Assembly: GCF_052324685.1 (NCBI RefSeq)
Contig: NC_135223.1
Span: 15,623,654 to 15,687,653, forward strand
Source: Brachyhypopomus gauderio
Taxonomy: Eukaryota > Chordata > Actinopteri > Gymnotiformes > Hypopomidae
Direction: 5' to 3'
DNA length: 64,000 nt
This document shows, piece after piece, positions 37,825-48,695 of this stretch. Each line of letters starts with the position of its first letter. Within the stretch, counting starts at the first letter, position 1. The notes beneath the pieces were generated by a model, which saw only the letters and a list, made by a program, of their open reading frames with translations, searched no databases and was not told the origin of the DNA. The translations under genes were made by a program, and so were the position numbers.

Positions 37825-38280
37825 ATGGGTGCTCAAAGACTTCTCGGTGTCAGTGTTCTGATTGCTATCCTTTGTCTCGGTAAGTTTCGCTTTGTTTGTG
37901 GTTATTTTGTATCTCATTTGAAGGTGTGTTGGACGTTCTCAGTCTAACGAACCTCTGATGATGTCGTAGCTCTTGCATCTCCGCGTGAGCGTCGACAGCC
38001 AAGTGAAGCAGGCCTGCTATTACCGCGAGTGATCAGAGCTGAACAAGGTTTGTGTACATGACGTTTTAGGCCAAGACGATGTTTTTCATTTTGGGGATTT
38101 GTGTGTATGCGTGGTCCTTGTGTCCATGGTTGGATCTAGTTCTCCATATTGTGGCTGAAGTGTGGTATCTGTCCAGGTGTTCTTGGAGAACCCATCAACG
38201 ATGTGAAGCTGCTAATCCATGATATGGATTTTGGTTCAGGCTTGGAGGAGACACTTAATGAGAAGGAAAGTACGAGCTAG
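37825..38280 (+). CDS. Array copy 6: unrecognised small secreted protein, 78 residues
   Basis: Exons 37825-37879, 37970-38047 and 38177-38280 (stop TAG). The 3' exon starts at 38425 with AATAAA at 38575. It has Gly8 and Leu47 and otherwise matches the common sequence. The promoter has TATAAAG together with an intact ATTTGCAT. The unit ends just past the poly(A) signal, where similarity to the other units stops, so this copy closes the array. The long 3' flank of the other copies is missing. Confidence 0.6.
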
Positions 38281-38599
38281 AAGGGTAAGTAACCACTGGA
38301 GTGATCCAATTGGTACTGGAGAACCTGTGTAGTTCAGGCTTCTTCTTTCCTCTAGTAGTGTGGCAGCCCCTTTTTTGGTTTCCCTTTGAATTTAAATGGC
38401 TCACGAGTAACCTTCTGGTTTTAGGGTCTGAATATAAAGGATGCAGTTCTTGCTGTGCCATCAACTTTCCCTAATCTTCCAGCTCCCATCTTCGGCACCT
38501 CTCGAACTGGCCTGGGTCCATGCAAGAGTTAATGGGCCTGAGCAATGTCACATCTGCCCAGAAAATGGCTTCTGAATAAATTATTTTAAGGAACTGCTT

Positions 38600-39961
38600 T
38601 TCTGTGTGCTTCTTGGCCCAGTGTAGTTGTAGTTCGTGTGACTAACAGGCTGTTTTAAGAAGACTGGTTAATGTTTACTAATCTTGTCTGTCATTGTCAT
38701 TATAGCATATAATGGCTACGTTTTGGTTGGAGTGTCCTTCACACACTAGCAGTACTGCCTCCAATAGGTTTATTATATATGTGAATGCATGGCTCCTGTT
38801 GGGATGGTTCAGGCTGCATTATAGTTGAGGTCTCAATTTGGTGTCCTCTCTGAGGTGACATTTAAAGCGCAGGAGTGATGGGTGTTCAAGCGTTCAATGG
38901 TCATGCCATGCTTACTCTTCACTGCTCACATACTCCAATCTGAAAGGCTCTGTTGGGTTGCTTGTGTCCTGAAGCCTGTGACCCCACTGTGGTGTTTGGT
39001 TAGCGTGGCACCTCTGTTCTAGCTAAGCTTGGTGGTAGGCAGGCAAGAAGCATTGTTGGATTGCACCACCACACAAAGGGAAAGGGCTGGATGTCCAGTG
39101 AGGAGGGTCAGCTTCACAACGGAGGCTTTTGTGGGCCGGGATGTGCATGCTTTGGACTTTGTGACCATATGAGCTGTTCACATGCAATATAATTTTTTGG
39201 GCATACTAAAGGAACGGGAGAAAAGAGAGCAGCTATGTAAATCAGAAATCTATAGTGGGAACATTTTTAAACTTTTTTAATTTTTTTTGGCAGTAATTCT
39301 GCAGACCGTGTCAAAGCCAGTATAAGCATTACTTGTACTTGTGACAAAGGTGTAGTTTATAAACTGTGACGGCAATACAGAGAGCTGTTGATACAATATG
39401 CTTCAAGTCCTCACAGCTGAGCCACATCTCACAGCGTTTTGGGTGGTTTTGTAAATCTAATGTCACTGTCCATTTAAAGCATTAAAATGGCCATTAAGTT
39501 GTATCACTAGTTCCTTCTGTATCGGTTCTTGGTTCAACAGTCATTATAATCAAAACAAACACTAGCATAAAGATCATCTTAAATGAGAGTGCACCAGATA
39601 ATACTCTACCATGTGTAGATCTTGTATTAATTTGGGGAAACTAGTAGTGGTGAATCAGCTATGCAAAACACTTTGGTTAAGCTCTGTTTATGGCCAATAC
39701 ATGACGCTCTTATTAAAAATACTACTTATCCAATAGAATACACACACAAATGCTTTCTGCAGAGCACATTAACATGAAGGACATTAAGGTACAAGTTGAT
39801 ATGACACAATTGAAGGAAACGGGTGTAAAGTCTTTGTATGCTGCGCCAAGTTCCCAAAGTTTTGCTGCACACAGTGGACACATGCAGGTTCAGAGGCGCC
39901 TTCAGAAACGTCCACTAGCCTACAGAAAATGAGAATTTGAACATTCGAGCATGTCGCCTCT
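38600..39961. other. Spacer between the array and prtfdc1
   Basis: No gene recognised. The prtfdc1 3' untranslated region must extend leftward from 39962 into it; the nearest minus-strand AATAAA that I found is distant (38769-38774). A 60-codon plus-strand open frame at 39750-39932 has no similarity that I recognise. Confidence 0.4.
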
Positions 39962-41633
39962 TCACACCTTATACTTCAGCTTTCCCAGCTCGCTGATCAC
40001 ACAGATATGCTGAGAGAGACAGAGACAAGGCAAGAGAGACGGAGGGAACAAGGTACACAGTCTGAAATCACAATCATGTTTGTACAGAGAAACAACCCAT
40101 CATGCATTGGGAATAAGACTCGTATATTTTATTCCGCAATCTGTGTTAAGTTTCATCTCGGCAACTAAGTAAATAATAGTTTAGAAGCCGTGAGCTGCCT
40201 ACTTTCATTACATTTATGTTGTATGCTTTTGTATTCTCAAAGGTTATTTAAATTGCTATGCTCAGAACCTGCATATAAAATAATGTAGAACGGAACCATC
40301 GGAGCCTCAGACCTGTTACTGACTCTCATTCAGAGGTCTGACTGGGAGTGTGAGACCAGTGGCAAACACCAAAGAAGCACCTTCATTCAAAATGACAGAG
40401 CCTGAAAATACTCTGATTAAGGGCTTTGTTGGTGTCAGAGGTATGAAAGTTTAGATTGAGAAAATATAAGTCCATCTGTGTGTGTCCCCTATCCTCTTAT
40501 GTATTGCTCAGAAATTCTGCTGGCTTGAGCTAATTAGCATAAGTTAATGGTTGGAACCAATGCTGGGAAGGACTTTTATTTCCTGAATCTGAACTATTCA
40601 CCTCTCTAGGCCTCTACAGCTGCACCTGCCCAGTAAATCATGTAATGTAATTGCATGTCTCCCTCATCTGTGTGAAACTACGAGTGCTTACCAGCCAGAG
40701 TATGCAAGCCAGTAATTTACATTTTGAAACTGTCATGCCAAGACAAGTGCTGGAAGATTCATTTGCCTATGTAAAACTTGGCAGTCTCAGGGGGTTTCCA
40801 TTGTAAAACACCACTCTGAACATGTCTTCACTCTTTAAAGATCTTACACTGAGGTCTCGGAAGTATTCGTTGTAGTCCAGTGCGTAACCCACAACAAAGC
40901 GATTCGGAATAACGAAACCCACATCTGCAGAGACAGAAATGGATCGGCTGAGCTGCAAATAAAGGTTTGGTTTGTACTCGTACAAAACTAGTATTACTAC
41001 ATCTAATATTTAGGACATTTAATACAACACAACAACATGAGCAACACAGTGGCTTGGTGGTTAGCTCATTTGCCTCTCAGCACTGGGGCCTTGGGTTCAA
41101 GTCCCTATCTGAGTGGAGTTTCCATGTTCTCCCCGTGTCTGTGTGGGTTTCATCTGGGGTCTCTGGTTTCATGGACATGGAGGTTAGGTAAATTGGCCCT
41201 CCCTGATTCCCTGACAAATTCTCTCTGAGTGTGTCTGTGTCTCTCTGTTCAATAAAAGCAGTTGTCTGAGTGTCTGTGCATGAATGTGTGTGTTTGTATG
41301 TCGTGGATGGTGCTCTGTTCTCTCTCCCCTTCCTGCACCCCATTCTGTCCCCCAGGGGGCTGAGAGTACGCTGTGCGGAATTGGCTGCTGCTTCTCGTCG
41401 GTGTGTGATTGGTAGTGTAAGACTTGTACCTGTGTTAAAATTGTAAAGCGACCTTGGATATCTTGAAAGGCGCTATATAAATTGAACATTCATTCAGCAA
41501 CATGGCAACAAAAACAGTCTTATTTCCTTTCAACTTTTTTATAAACATTGAGAACATGACCTGTGCTGGTGTAAAGTGTATGTTGCTCATGGCTGTCCTG
41601 CTGGCGTGCGCGCGCGCGCGTGTGTGTGTGCGC

Positions 41634-41667
<34 letters not shown>

Positions 41668-42529
41668 GTGCAGGGGAGTGGCGGCAAGGGGGTGGGACCA
41701 GGGGCTACTCACAGTCTGGGAGGGTGGCACTACTGCTGTTTGGCCCTCTCTTCACCAACAGGCTACACACACACACACACACACACAGCAGCACGTCAGT
41801 CCTGCTCCACGTTCACACCCCACATCAGAGACATCAACCTCAACCAGAACAGAAATACTTCAAACTGGTAACAACCGTTAGGAGAAGCAAAGTGAGCAGT
41901 TTAGTGTGATGTCCAGACGTGAGCGTGACACGGGACAGGTGAGTTGAGATGCTGATTCACGAGCCCAATCTCACCCTGCTACTTTAATGCTCTCAGGCTG
42001 GAAGGTCATCACATGCTGCAGCAAGGCCTTCATAGTCTTCCCTGTGTCCACTATGGCCTGAGGACAAAGGTCATGGTGCAGGATGACATCACTCACAAGC
42101 ACACTGCCCACAACATCTCTGCTCCAAAATAAGTGCTCTTTTAAAGAGAGATGATAAAATCCCACATTCTGTGTTGTATGTAACTTAATCACTTATTTGG
42201 TAAAATCTGACCTTTCTGAAACAGAGTTAAATGGATCAATAAACTGGTGATGCCAGGTTTACAGAGATCTACAATATAAACTACACACCAGGAACTGCAA
42301 AAGTGTTCAGTGTTCTAAAGACATTTAAATTAAAAGAAAGCTTCCATAATCAAATGCCAGTCAACAATGATAACATCTGCAGTGCTACTAGTCAAATTCT
42401 GAGAGCTGAGAAACTCAGTGTAAAGAAGAAGTTTTGCATGGGTGACTTCAGAGTGAAAAACAACACATCTGAAATGTGATCGGGAGGGAAAATACCTTCT
42501 CTTCCATTCAGAACTAATGCCAAACAGAC

Positions 42530-42618
<89 letters not shown>

Positions 42619-44904
42619 GATTTTTATAATAATGCATGAGAAAGCAAAAACACAAAAATCATGAAGGCAGCAACATTCAAATGGTTTATGGCAGCACACA
42701 AATTTAAGAGTGTGCTCCCCCTTCACTGCCATTTTTTCTTTAAAAAGTTTTCAGAGAAATAAAAGGCAGTTTTTACTTACCTCAACAATCAAGACATTCT
42801 GTTTTGCATAAGAGAAAAAAAAACGAAATTAGTTTGTGTTTGTAGGAAAATCCATAAATGTGTTTAAAACAGGGGAATTCTGTTAAACAGCTGTGACTTC
42901 CACATTCCAAAATCCATGAATGGAAACTAAAAGGAGTCAAACTGTGTAAGTAAACCTCACATGATTATTTTGCAGTACTTTCAAATATGTCTCCACGCCA
43001 ACTCCCCAGCCACTCACATGATTGGTGATTGTTAATGAGAGGAGTTTACTGAGACTGACCCTGCTGGAGAATACATCATAGCAGGCTATTGCAATGTGAT
43101 AGCATATATGATCTGAAATCCTGCTACTGCAGACTGATGTGTAAGAATGTAAAACAGATGAAGACTGATCTTTTAAGGCATATCATGAACATTGGAAATA
43201 CTGCTGTGGTCATCCCAGGGCTGATTCTGAGTTCCCTACCAGAGCAGTTCTGTGGTTCAGTGCAGGGTTTAAGAGGATCCCTTCATTCTTTTCTGTATTC
43301 TATTAATAGGCTTAAGTGAAAACTTGCAAATGAGTTCTACCCTTTCCATCCATACATTGTGGTGCATGAATGACCACAATCATAATAAACTATGGAGATT
43401 TCATCACGTCCAGTCATTTGCAGTGATTTACTCAAATGACTTTGCCAACTATGACATTCTGGATGAACCAAACATGAATAAAAGCTCACAGAACAGTCTG
43501 GAATAGATGGACACAAAGAGCTGTAGGCATGACACTGTTTAAACAGGGCAAACCAGAGACTCCTACTCCATTAAACTCACCACTAATGTGTCTTGCACCT
43601 GTATTTTGAGACTTTACTTGCTGAATTTTGATTGGTGTAAAACTGTGTAGGTGGTGAAGAGTGAAGAGTAACAAACCAACTGACCAATATGATTGTGTGT
43701 AGTGATTCCCCAGCTGGCTCCCCAAAACTGCCCATGTAAACACACTTTACACATGTTACTCCCCAGGCACTCAAAGTGATCAACTCTCATTTAGTGATTT
43801 TCTGCCCAGATGACTCTTTCAGTATAATAAATACCATAAGCCCATGCTTTATGAAATCGTCCTTGCTCTGGCCTTCATGTCCAGGTGACAGTATGGCTTG
43901 GTGAACTTGGTGAACTTGGCCCAGCACAAAACCAGCTCAGCCCTCTAGTAGCTCTGGGACTGTGAGATCACAATTATCTCTGTCCTCACCACCACATGAG
44001 CACATGAGATTCACAGGACAGCTGTACCATCAGAGAAGACTCGCCCAACAAATGGATGGAAATACTGCTGCAACAAACCTTCCTCAGCCATTTCGATTAT
44101 GCAAGGCAAGTGTAAACATGAGGAGAGAGCTGCGTCTGTCTAAACGGGAAGTGGTGTAACATTGAAAGCACAGCACTGCTGGCTTTAGGTACTTTCAGGG
44201 TGAAGTCCATGACATTTCTCAACCTCCTGCTCATGTGGTCAGTAATGCACATAGTTAGCTAAGAGGAATTTTGCTCCTTCAGACACTTTCTGTCTGGGAG
44301 GGACAGTCTGAGCTCTCTTATGTGGGTATGTGTGAATGCTTGTATGTTTGTGTGTGTGTGTGTGTGTGTGGTTTCAAAATGTGACTGTGAATCATTTGAT
44401 CTAAAAATAAATGAATAAAATAGTCAGCAAGGGCGACCCAGACGTGCCTTGAATTCTACCACAATACAACACCACAATCATGCCATGAGGGGGCAGAATT
44501 TCTCCACTAGCATTTACATATGTTTCTTTGTATTTATACTGTAAAGCACTTTGAGTTACATGTATGTATGAAAGGTGCTATACAAATAAAGATTATTATT
44601 ATTATTATTACTATTATTATTATTACATTTAAAGCATTTAGCAAACACTTATCCAGAGTGACTTACAAAGTGGTTTGCATCTGTTCACAGAATGCATCCT
44701 AGATAGTAGCATAGATAGGTCAGAATTCAAGACACCCTGTAGCCAGAGTACTACTAAACTACAGGAAAGTTTAGTAGATATATTTGTACACACATATACT
44801 GCTACTGTACTGCAGTGTCATGCAAAGACATTCCCTAGACCACTCACTCATCTATATGATCTCTTCATGATTCTAATACACTCACACATACACACACACA
44901 TACA

Positions 44905-44944
<40 letters not shown>

Positions 44945-47808
44945 AAAGACACACATAAACATTCACACACTCATAAAACCATGAAATTCATCAACACAGT
45001 AAGGGATGGTTCAGTATGACTGAGGACTAAACCCAGCTAACAACGTGGCCCTTATGGCAGCCATGCTGGGGTTGTGGAGGAAAGTCACATGACAGAGAAA
45101 GACTTTTTCTTTTTGGGAATACAGTACTCTACAAACACACAGTACTCTACAAACACACAGTACTTCACACACACAGTACTCTACAAACACACAGTACTTC
45201 ACACACACAGTACTCTACAAACACACAGTACTCCAAACTCATATGGGGTCCTACATTGCTTCTACACACAGTGTAAGACTGACATCACACACAGATCTCA
45301 AAAAGCAACAGAAGGTCATAAACAGTTTAAAATCACACATCAGGGTATCACAGTCCAGTTCTTATAAAATCTCTCTGGGATGGAGCAATTCTCTGAATTT
45401 GCAGTGAGGGAAAGAAAAAAGAAATTAAGGCTCAAACGCACTCAAAATTCCACAGGAACTAAGTCTAAAGCAACAACAGATCCAAAACTGAATCCAATGA
45501 AATTCAGAACAGAAGGTTTCATTACATTTCACAATCTTGTTACATCTTGATACACCGAGTCTGTATTGCCTTGACCATTTACCAATGTTAAAAAAAATCA
45601 ATAAAGTCCAACTTCAAAAAATACTTCCCATACGGATAGTAGGATGCCAGTAGTCATTGATAAAAACATTACTAACATATTTTGTGTGATGGTACTCCTT
45701 TAACTTTACTTTAGGTGACATGATTAAGGAATGTGTGTGTTACAGAGAAAGATCTGGTGTTTCTACCTTTCCTCTCAGCACTGACAGATCCTCTGGCCCA
45801 GTGATGTTCAGCACTTCAGTGGACTGGTCATTCTGGGTTCATGACAGAGGTAATGTGAGACAAAGGGAAACACACAGAGACAGACTGAAAGCCCCAGAGT
45901 TTGTGGGCTCTGTTAAAATTCATACTCTTCTGTGGTTGTAGTACTGAACAAGCTGATCAGACGTTTCTGAAGCCCCAGGGTTATGGCTCTAGACTGAACA
46001 CTGCTCTGGGAAGTGGACAGACTTCCTGTTCTGTGGAGCCTATGAGAGGACTCGGACTTTCTTTGTGTCATTAGAAATCCAAGATAGTTTTCAAAGGCAT
46101 ATACACTGACCAGCTAAAAATCACAGGCCTAGGAATGATTAGAGTGGTTAGATTAGATGATTAGATTAGATTAGAGTTAAGAGTAAAACAAAAATGTGGT
46201 TTTAGGGGGAAATGTCACCAGATATCATTGCTCTTCCTACTGCACATCACTGTATACTGTATATGTACTGTATGTAAAGGGTAGTCTTCAATTATGCTGA
46301 TGTTTTCTGCTTTTCCATGACTGGTTAGTTTGTGCAATGTATAACAGCGAGGATTCCCACGTGACGACGGTCCTTTTTCTTCAAGGCTAAAATGTAACAT
46401 TAGCGACATCTTCTGGATGAAATTAAATAAACAGTGGAATGAGAAGATCATGATATGTAATTATCAAATACCTGCTACTTTTTTCATCACCTATTTTAAA
46501 GTACACAAGTAAACGCCTGCAATTGCCGCACATGGTCAAACAAGATACAACAAAACATTTAAAAGCATGTGCTTACTTATTTAGGTTTATGGTGAACTGT
46601 AGTGGCTAGAGTTTAGAGTTCTGTCTTGACCAGAGGATATGGGGAGTTATCAGGTTATATTCAGGTTATATCTTATATGATCTTTATTATGAAATCATTA
46701 TTTCAGAGCTCACCCTCTTTGTGCTTTAGGTACTTTAGATAACTTCTGTTGAGAAACTCATATTATTTTGCACATTTATTTTTAACAACAGATGCCAATC
46801 ATACCAGGTAGCTCTTTAGGCGGATGAACTCCACCCTGGTAGTGAGGGCGCGGTTGGTGCTTCTGCTCTGAGCTTTAATAGAGTCAACCAGGTCAGCACA
46901 GAATTTGTAGCCTCCTTTCAGAACGCATAGTACCATCAGCGTGTGATGACCTAAATCTTCCAGGATGTCTCTGGCTAGGGACTCTATCCTATTAAAAACA
47001 GGCAAACAGACAAATTTGTGTTTACACCAATAACTGAACAACTGAAAATGTGCGTGTGGTTTGGGGAGGGGGGGGGGGGTGGTTGTGGTAACCATAGTGT
47101 CACATGAAAGTCCTTTGCGCAATAATGACCAGATTGGTAATGGAATGTCGACAAAGAGAATGAATGAAGGAATTAAGGAATGAACAATTGAATGAGTAAA
47201 CGAAAGAACAACAATTATTATTATTATAAGCAAAAATGATCGGAAGAATAATTAGATCATTTATTATTGTTAGCAATTATCCACAAAAATATTCAGACAC
47301 CTATTTGTAAATTTATGATTTATGATTATCTTTAAACCTATTATTGATGCTCGTATTAGGGCTGTGATTTATTGCAGGTTAACAAATCGAACATTATTAA
47401 AACTATAATAAATGGTGTTAGTATCAAACCGCAGAATCGCATATGAACCTGACAGCGGGAAGGTGGTCAGTGAGCAGGTGTTCTGTTTACCTGTCCATTA
47501 TGACTCCGTTTGGAATGTACACGCACTCGATGTCACCATGGTAATGCTCCGGGTAGTTGAACAGCTCCAAATCGTAGCCTGTCCAGTCATCCTGAATCTG
47601 AAGTCCATGTAAATGCATAAACCTTGGGTGAATGAGTAAACTTTGCAGTGAATGTTACTTTTACAAAACTCTCAAAATGGAAAGTTTTTCCCCCCGCAGG
47701 CTACATTAACAATATTATGTAAAACGGTTTCTAATAAGGATTCGAAAGCTGTTTATTTACCACGATACTTTTCTGTTTTCGCCCGGTCCCATCCAGTCTG
47801 TCAGCCAT
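39962..47808 (-). CDS. prtfdc1: prtfdc1, HPRT-like phosphoribosyltransferase domain protein, 226 residues
   Basis: Nine exons in transcript order: 47808-47761, 47597-47491, 46988-46805, 45832-45767, 42798-42781, 42057-41975, 41762-41713, 40924-40848, 40009-39962, all with GT-AG borders. Lengths of exons 2-6 and 8 (107, 184, 66, 18, 83, 77) equal those of vertebrate HPRT1; exon 7 is 50 instead of 47. Features are [13 protein letters not shown] near the start, the pyrophosphate loop [10 protein letters not shown], the flexible-loop start RLKSY, the PRPP motif around residues 137-149, the hydrophobic [15 protein letters not shown] and the C-terminal KYKV. HPRT converts hypoxanthine or guanine with PRPP to IMP or GMP in the cytosol; human PRTFDC1 has little such activity. 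Oddity: the residue after Glu141 in the PRPP motif is Ala, not Asp, while the catalytic-base Asp145 is kept. hprt1 or hprt1l is the alternative, but position next to enkur-thnsl1 favours prtfdc1. Confidence 0.9.
41047..41495 (+). mobile_element. tRNA-derived SINE-like element in prtfdc1 intron 7
   Basis: Flanked by the 7-bp repeat AGCAACA (41040-41046, 41496-41502). The head resembles a tRNA gene: GGTTAGCTC-type A-box region and a B box GGTTCAAGTCC at 41094-41104. The tail reads TGTAAAGCGACCTTGG...GGCGCTATATAAAT, familiar from many teleost repeats. It lies on the strand opposite the host gene. Confidence 0.75.
42532..42615. repeat. (GT)n microsatellite
   Basis: About 42 GT units in prtfdc1 intron 5. 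Open frames across it on the minus strand are artefacts. Confidence 0.95.
42800..45766. other. prtfdc1 intron 4
   Basis: No nested gene seen. It contains an (ATT)n run near 44593-44625 followed by a fragment related to the 332-bp repeat of array unit 4, a (TC)n run at about 44911-44939 and a short tandem repeat at 45119-45235. Confidence 0.5.
45119..45235. repeat. 16-18-bp tandem repeat
   Basis: Units of ACAGTACTCTACAAACAC alternate with a shorter ACAGTACTTCACACAC form. It lies within prtfdc1 intron 4. Confidence 0.8.
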
Positions 47809-48460
47809 TTCCACACTTAAAGCGGACAAATGAGAGACATCTCTGAACCTTCAACAGGAGCAGAACCAGGACGGGAGACGAGTGCGCAATCCCGCCCCCT
47901 TCCACAATTTCCCAACAAAATACAATTATTTGTGTCTCTCTTAAGTTCCGCACTACACAACTCTATTTTTTGAACATTATTTTGCGACCAAGGCAAGATA
48001 TTAGACGGAAATACAATACTGCAGATTAAAAACTTCTTAAAATGTTTAACCAAACGACATGTGGTTCATGCATACATGAATAATAAAATTGATAAGTAAT
48101 TGATTAGTGCTTTATTCCGCAACACAAGTTTAGCCTTATTGACGGTGTCACTGGACTAACACGTACCGCAAGTCAGGCTGAAGTCATTAGGTATAACAGT
48201 AGAGAATAGGCATCCGATGAGCAGCACACACCCAGTCATTTTATTAAGCACATACTACTCCTTTGTTCTCAGTTTTATTGCTTGGTCTGCTCTGAATATC
48301 TTACTTGTAGATTCAAGGGGGAGAGGGGTTGTTGCTAAAGCAACAACAACAAAAAGATTATCAAGGGAAAAAACAGAAAACATTCTTACCAATAATTAAA
48401 TACATATATAAGGGCAATAAATGTCCTACAGTTTCTTTATTGCTTTTTTCTACATTGCAG
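47809..48460. other. prtfdc1 5' flank and enkur 3' flank
   Basis: The start of prtfdc1 faces this spacer, so its promoter should lie at about 47.8-48.1 kb, moderately CpG-containing around 47860-47900. I see no clear core promoter motif. Confidence 0.35.
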
Positions 48461-48466
48461 TTTATT
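48461..48466 (-). terminator. enkur: Poly(A) signal of enkur
   Basis: AATAAA on the minus strand, about 230 bases after the enkur stop. A second copy lies at 48436-48441. Confidence 0.5.
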
Positions 48467-48531
48467 TCTAAAGCACAGACTGGGTTGAGGCAGGTACTGT
48501 GGGTATTTGATGTTAACACTCTCCCGTCGCT

Positions 48532-48692
48532 AGTGCGGTTGTAGTGTATGTAGTGTGGTTGTAGTGCAGTTGTAGTGTGGTTGTAGTGCGGTTGTAGTGT
48601 ATGTAGTGTGGTTGTAGTGCAGTTGTAGTGTATGTAGTGTGGTTGTAGTGCAGTTGTAGTGTGGTTGTAGTGCGGTTGTAGTGTATGGAGTG
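48532..48692. repeat. 10-11-bp tandem repeat in the enkur 3' untranslated region
   Basis: Variants of GTAGTGTGGTT and GTAGTGCAGTT repeat, with a longer period of roughly 50 bases overlaid. It ends a few bases from the enkur stop codon, so it should be transcribed. Confidence 0.8.
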
Positions 48693-48695
48693 TGG

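Larger units (their letters stand above)
15480..38600 (+). repeat. Tandem array of six ~2.9-kb gene-bearing units
   Basis: The same roughly 2.9-kb unit (promoter, three coding exons, 3' exon, long 3' flank) recurs six times in direct orientation. Start codons are at 16407, 25653, 28570, 31492, 34710 and 37825. Spacings are 9246, 2917, 2922, 3218 and 3115 bases. Removing the 6275-bp transposon pile from the first spacing, and the 332- and 203-bp insertions from the last two, brings all to about 2.9 kb. Unit 1 is the most diverged in its flanks. The last unit is cut short just after its poly(A) signal (about 38580). Similarity covers exons, introns and flanks, so the duplications are fairly recent. 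Confidence 0.9.

Noticed and set aside
41047-41110. A tRNA gene
   Set aside because: A and B box-like sequences are present but the cloverleaf is not completed and the segment continues into a SINE-type body with target duplications.
45119-45235. CRISPR-like repeat-spacer array, also considered at 61643-61895 and 48532-48692
   Set aside because: These are head-to-tail minisatellites without unique spacers, in a vertebrate genome.
39962-47808. Identification as hprt1 itself
   Set aside because: Exon lengths match HPRT1, but the N-terminus, the extra codon in exon 7, the altered PRPP motif and the position beside enkur and thnsl1 favour prtfdc1.
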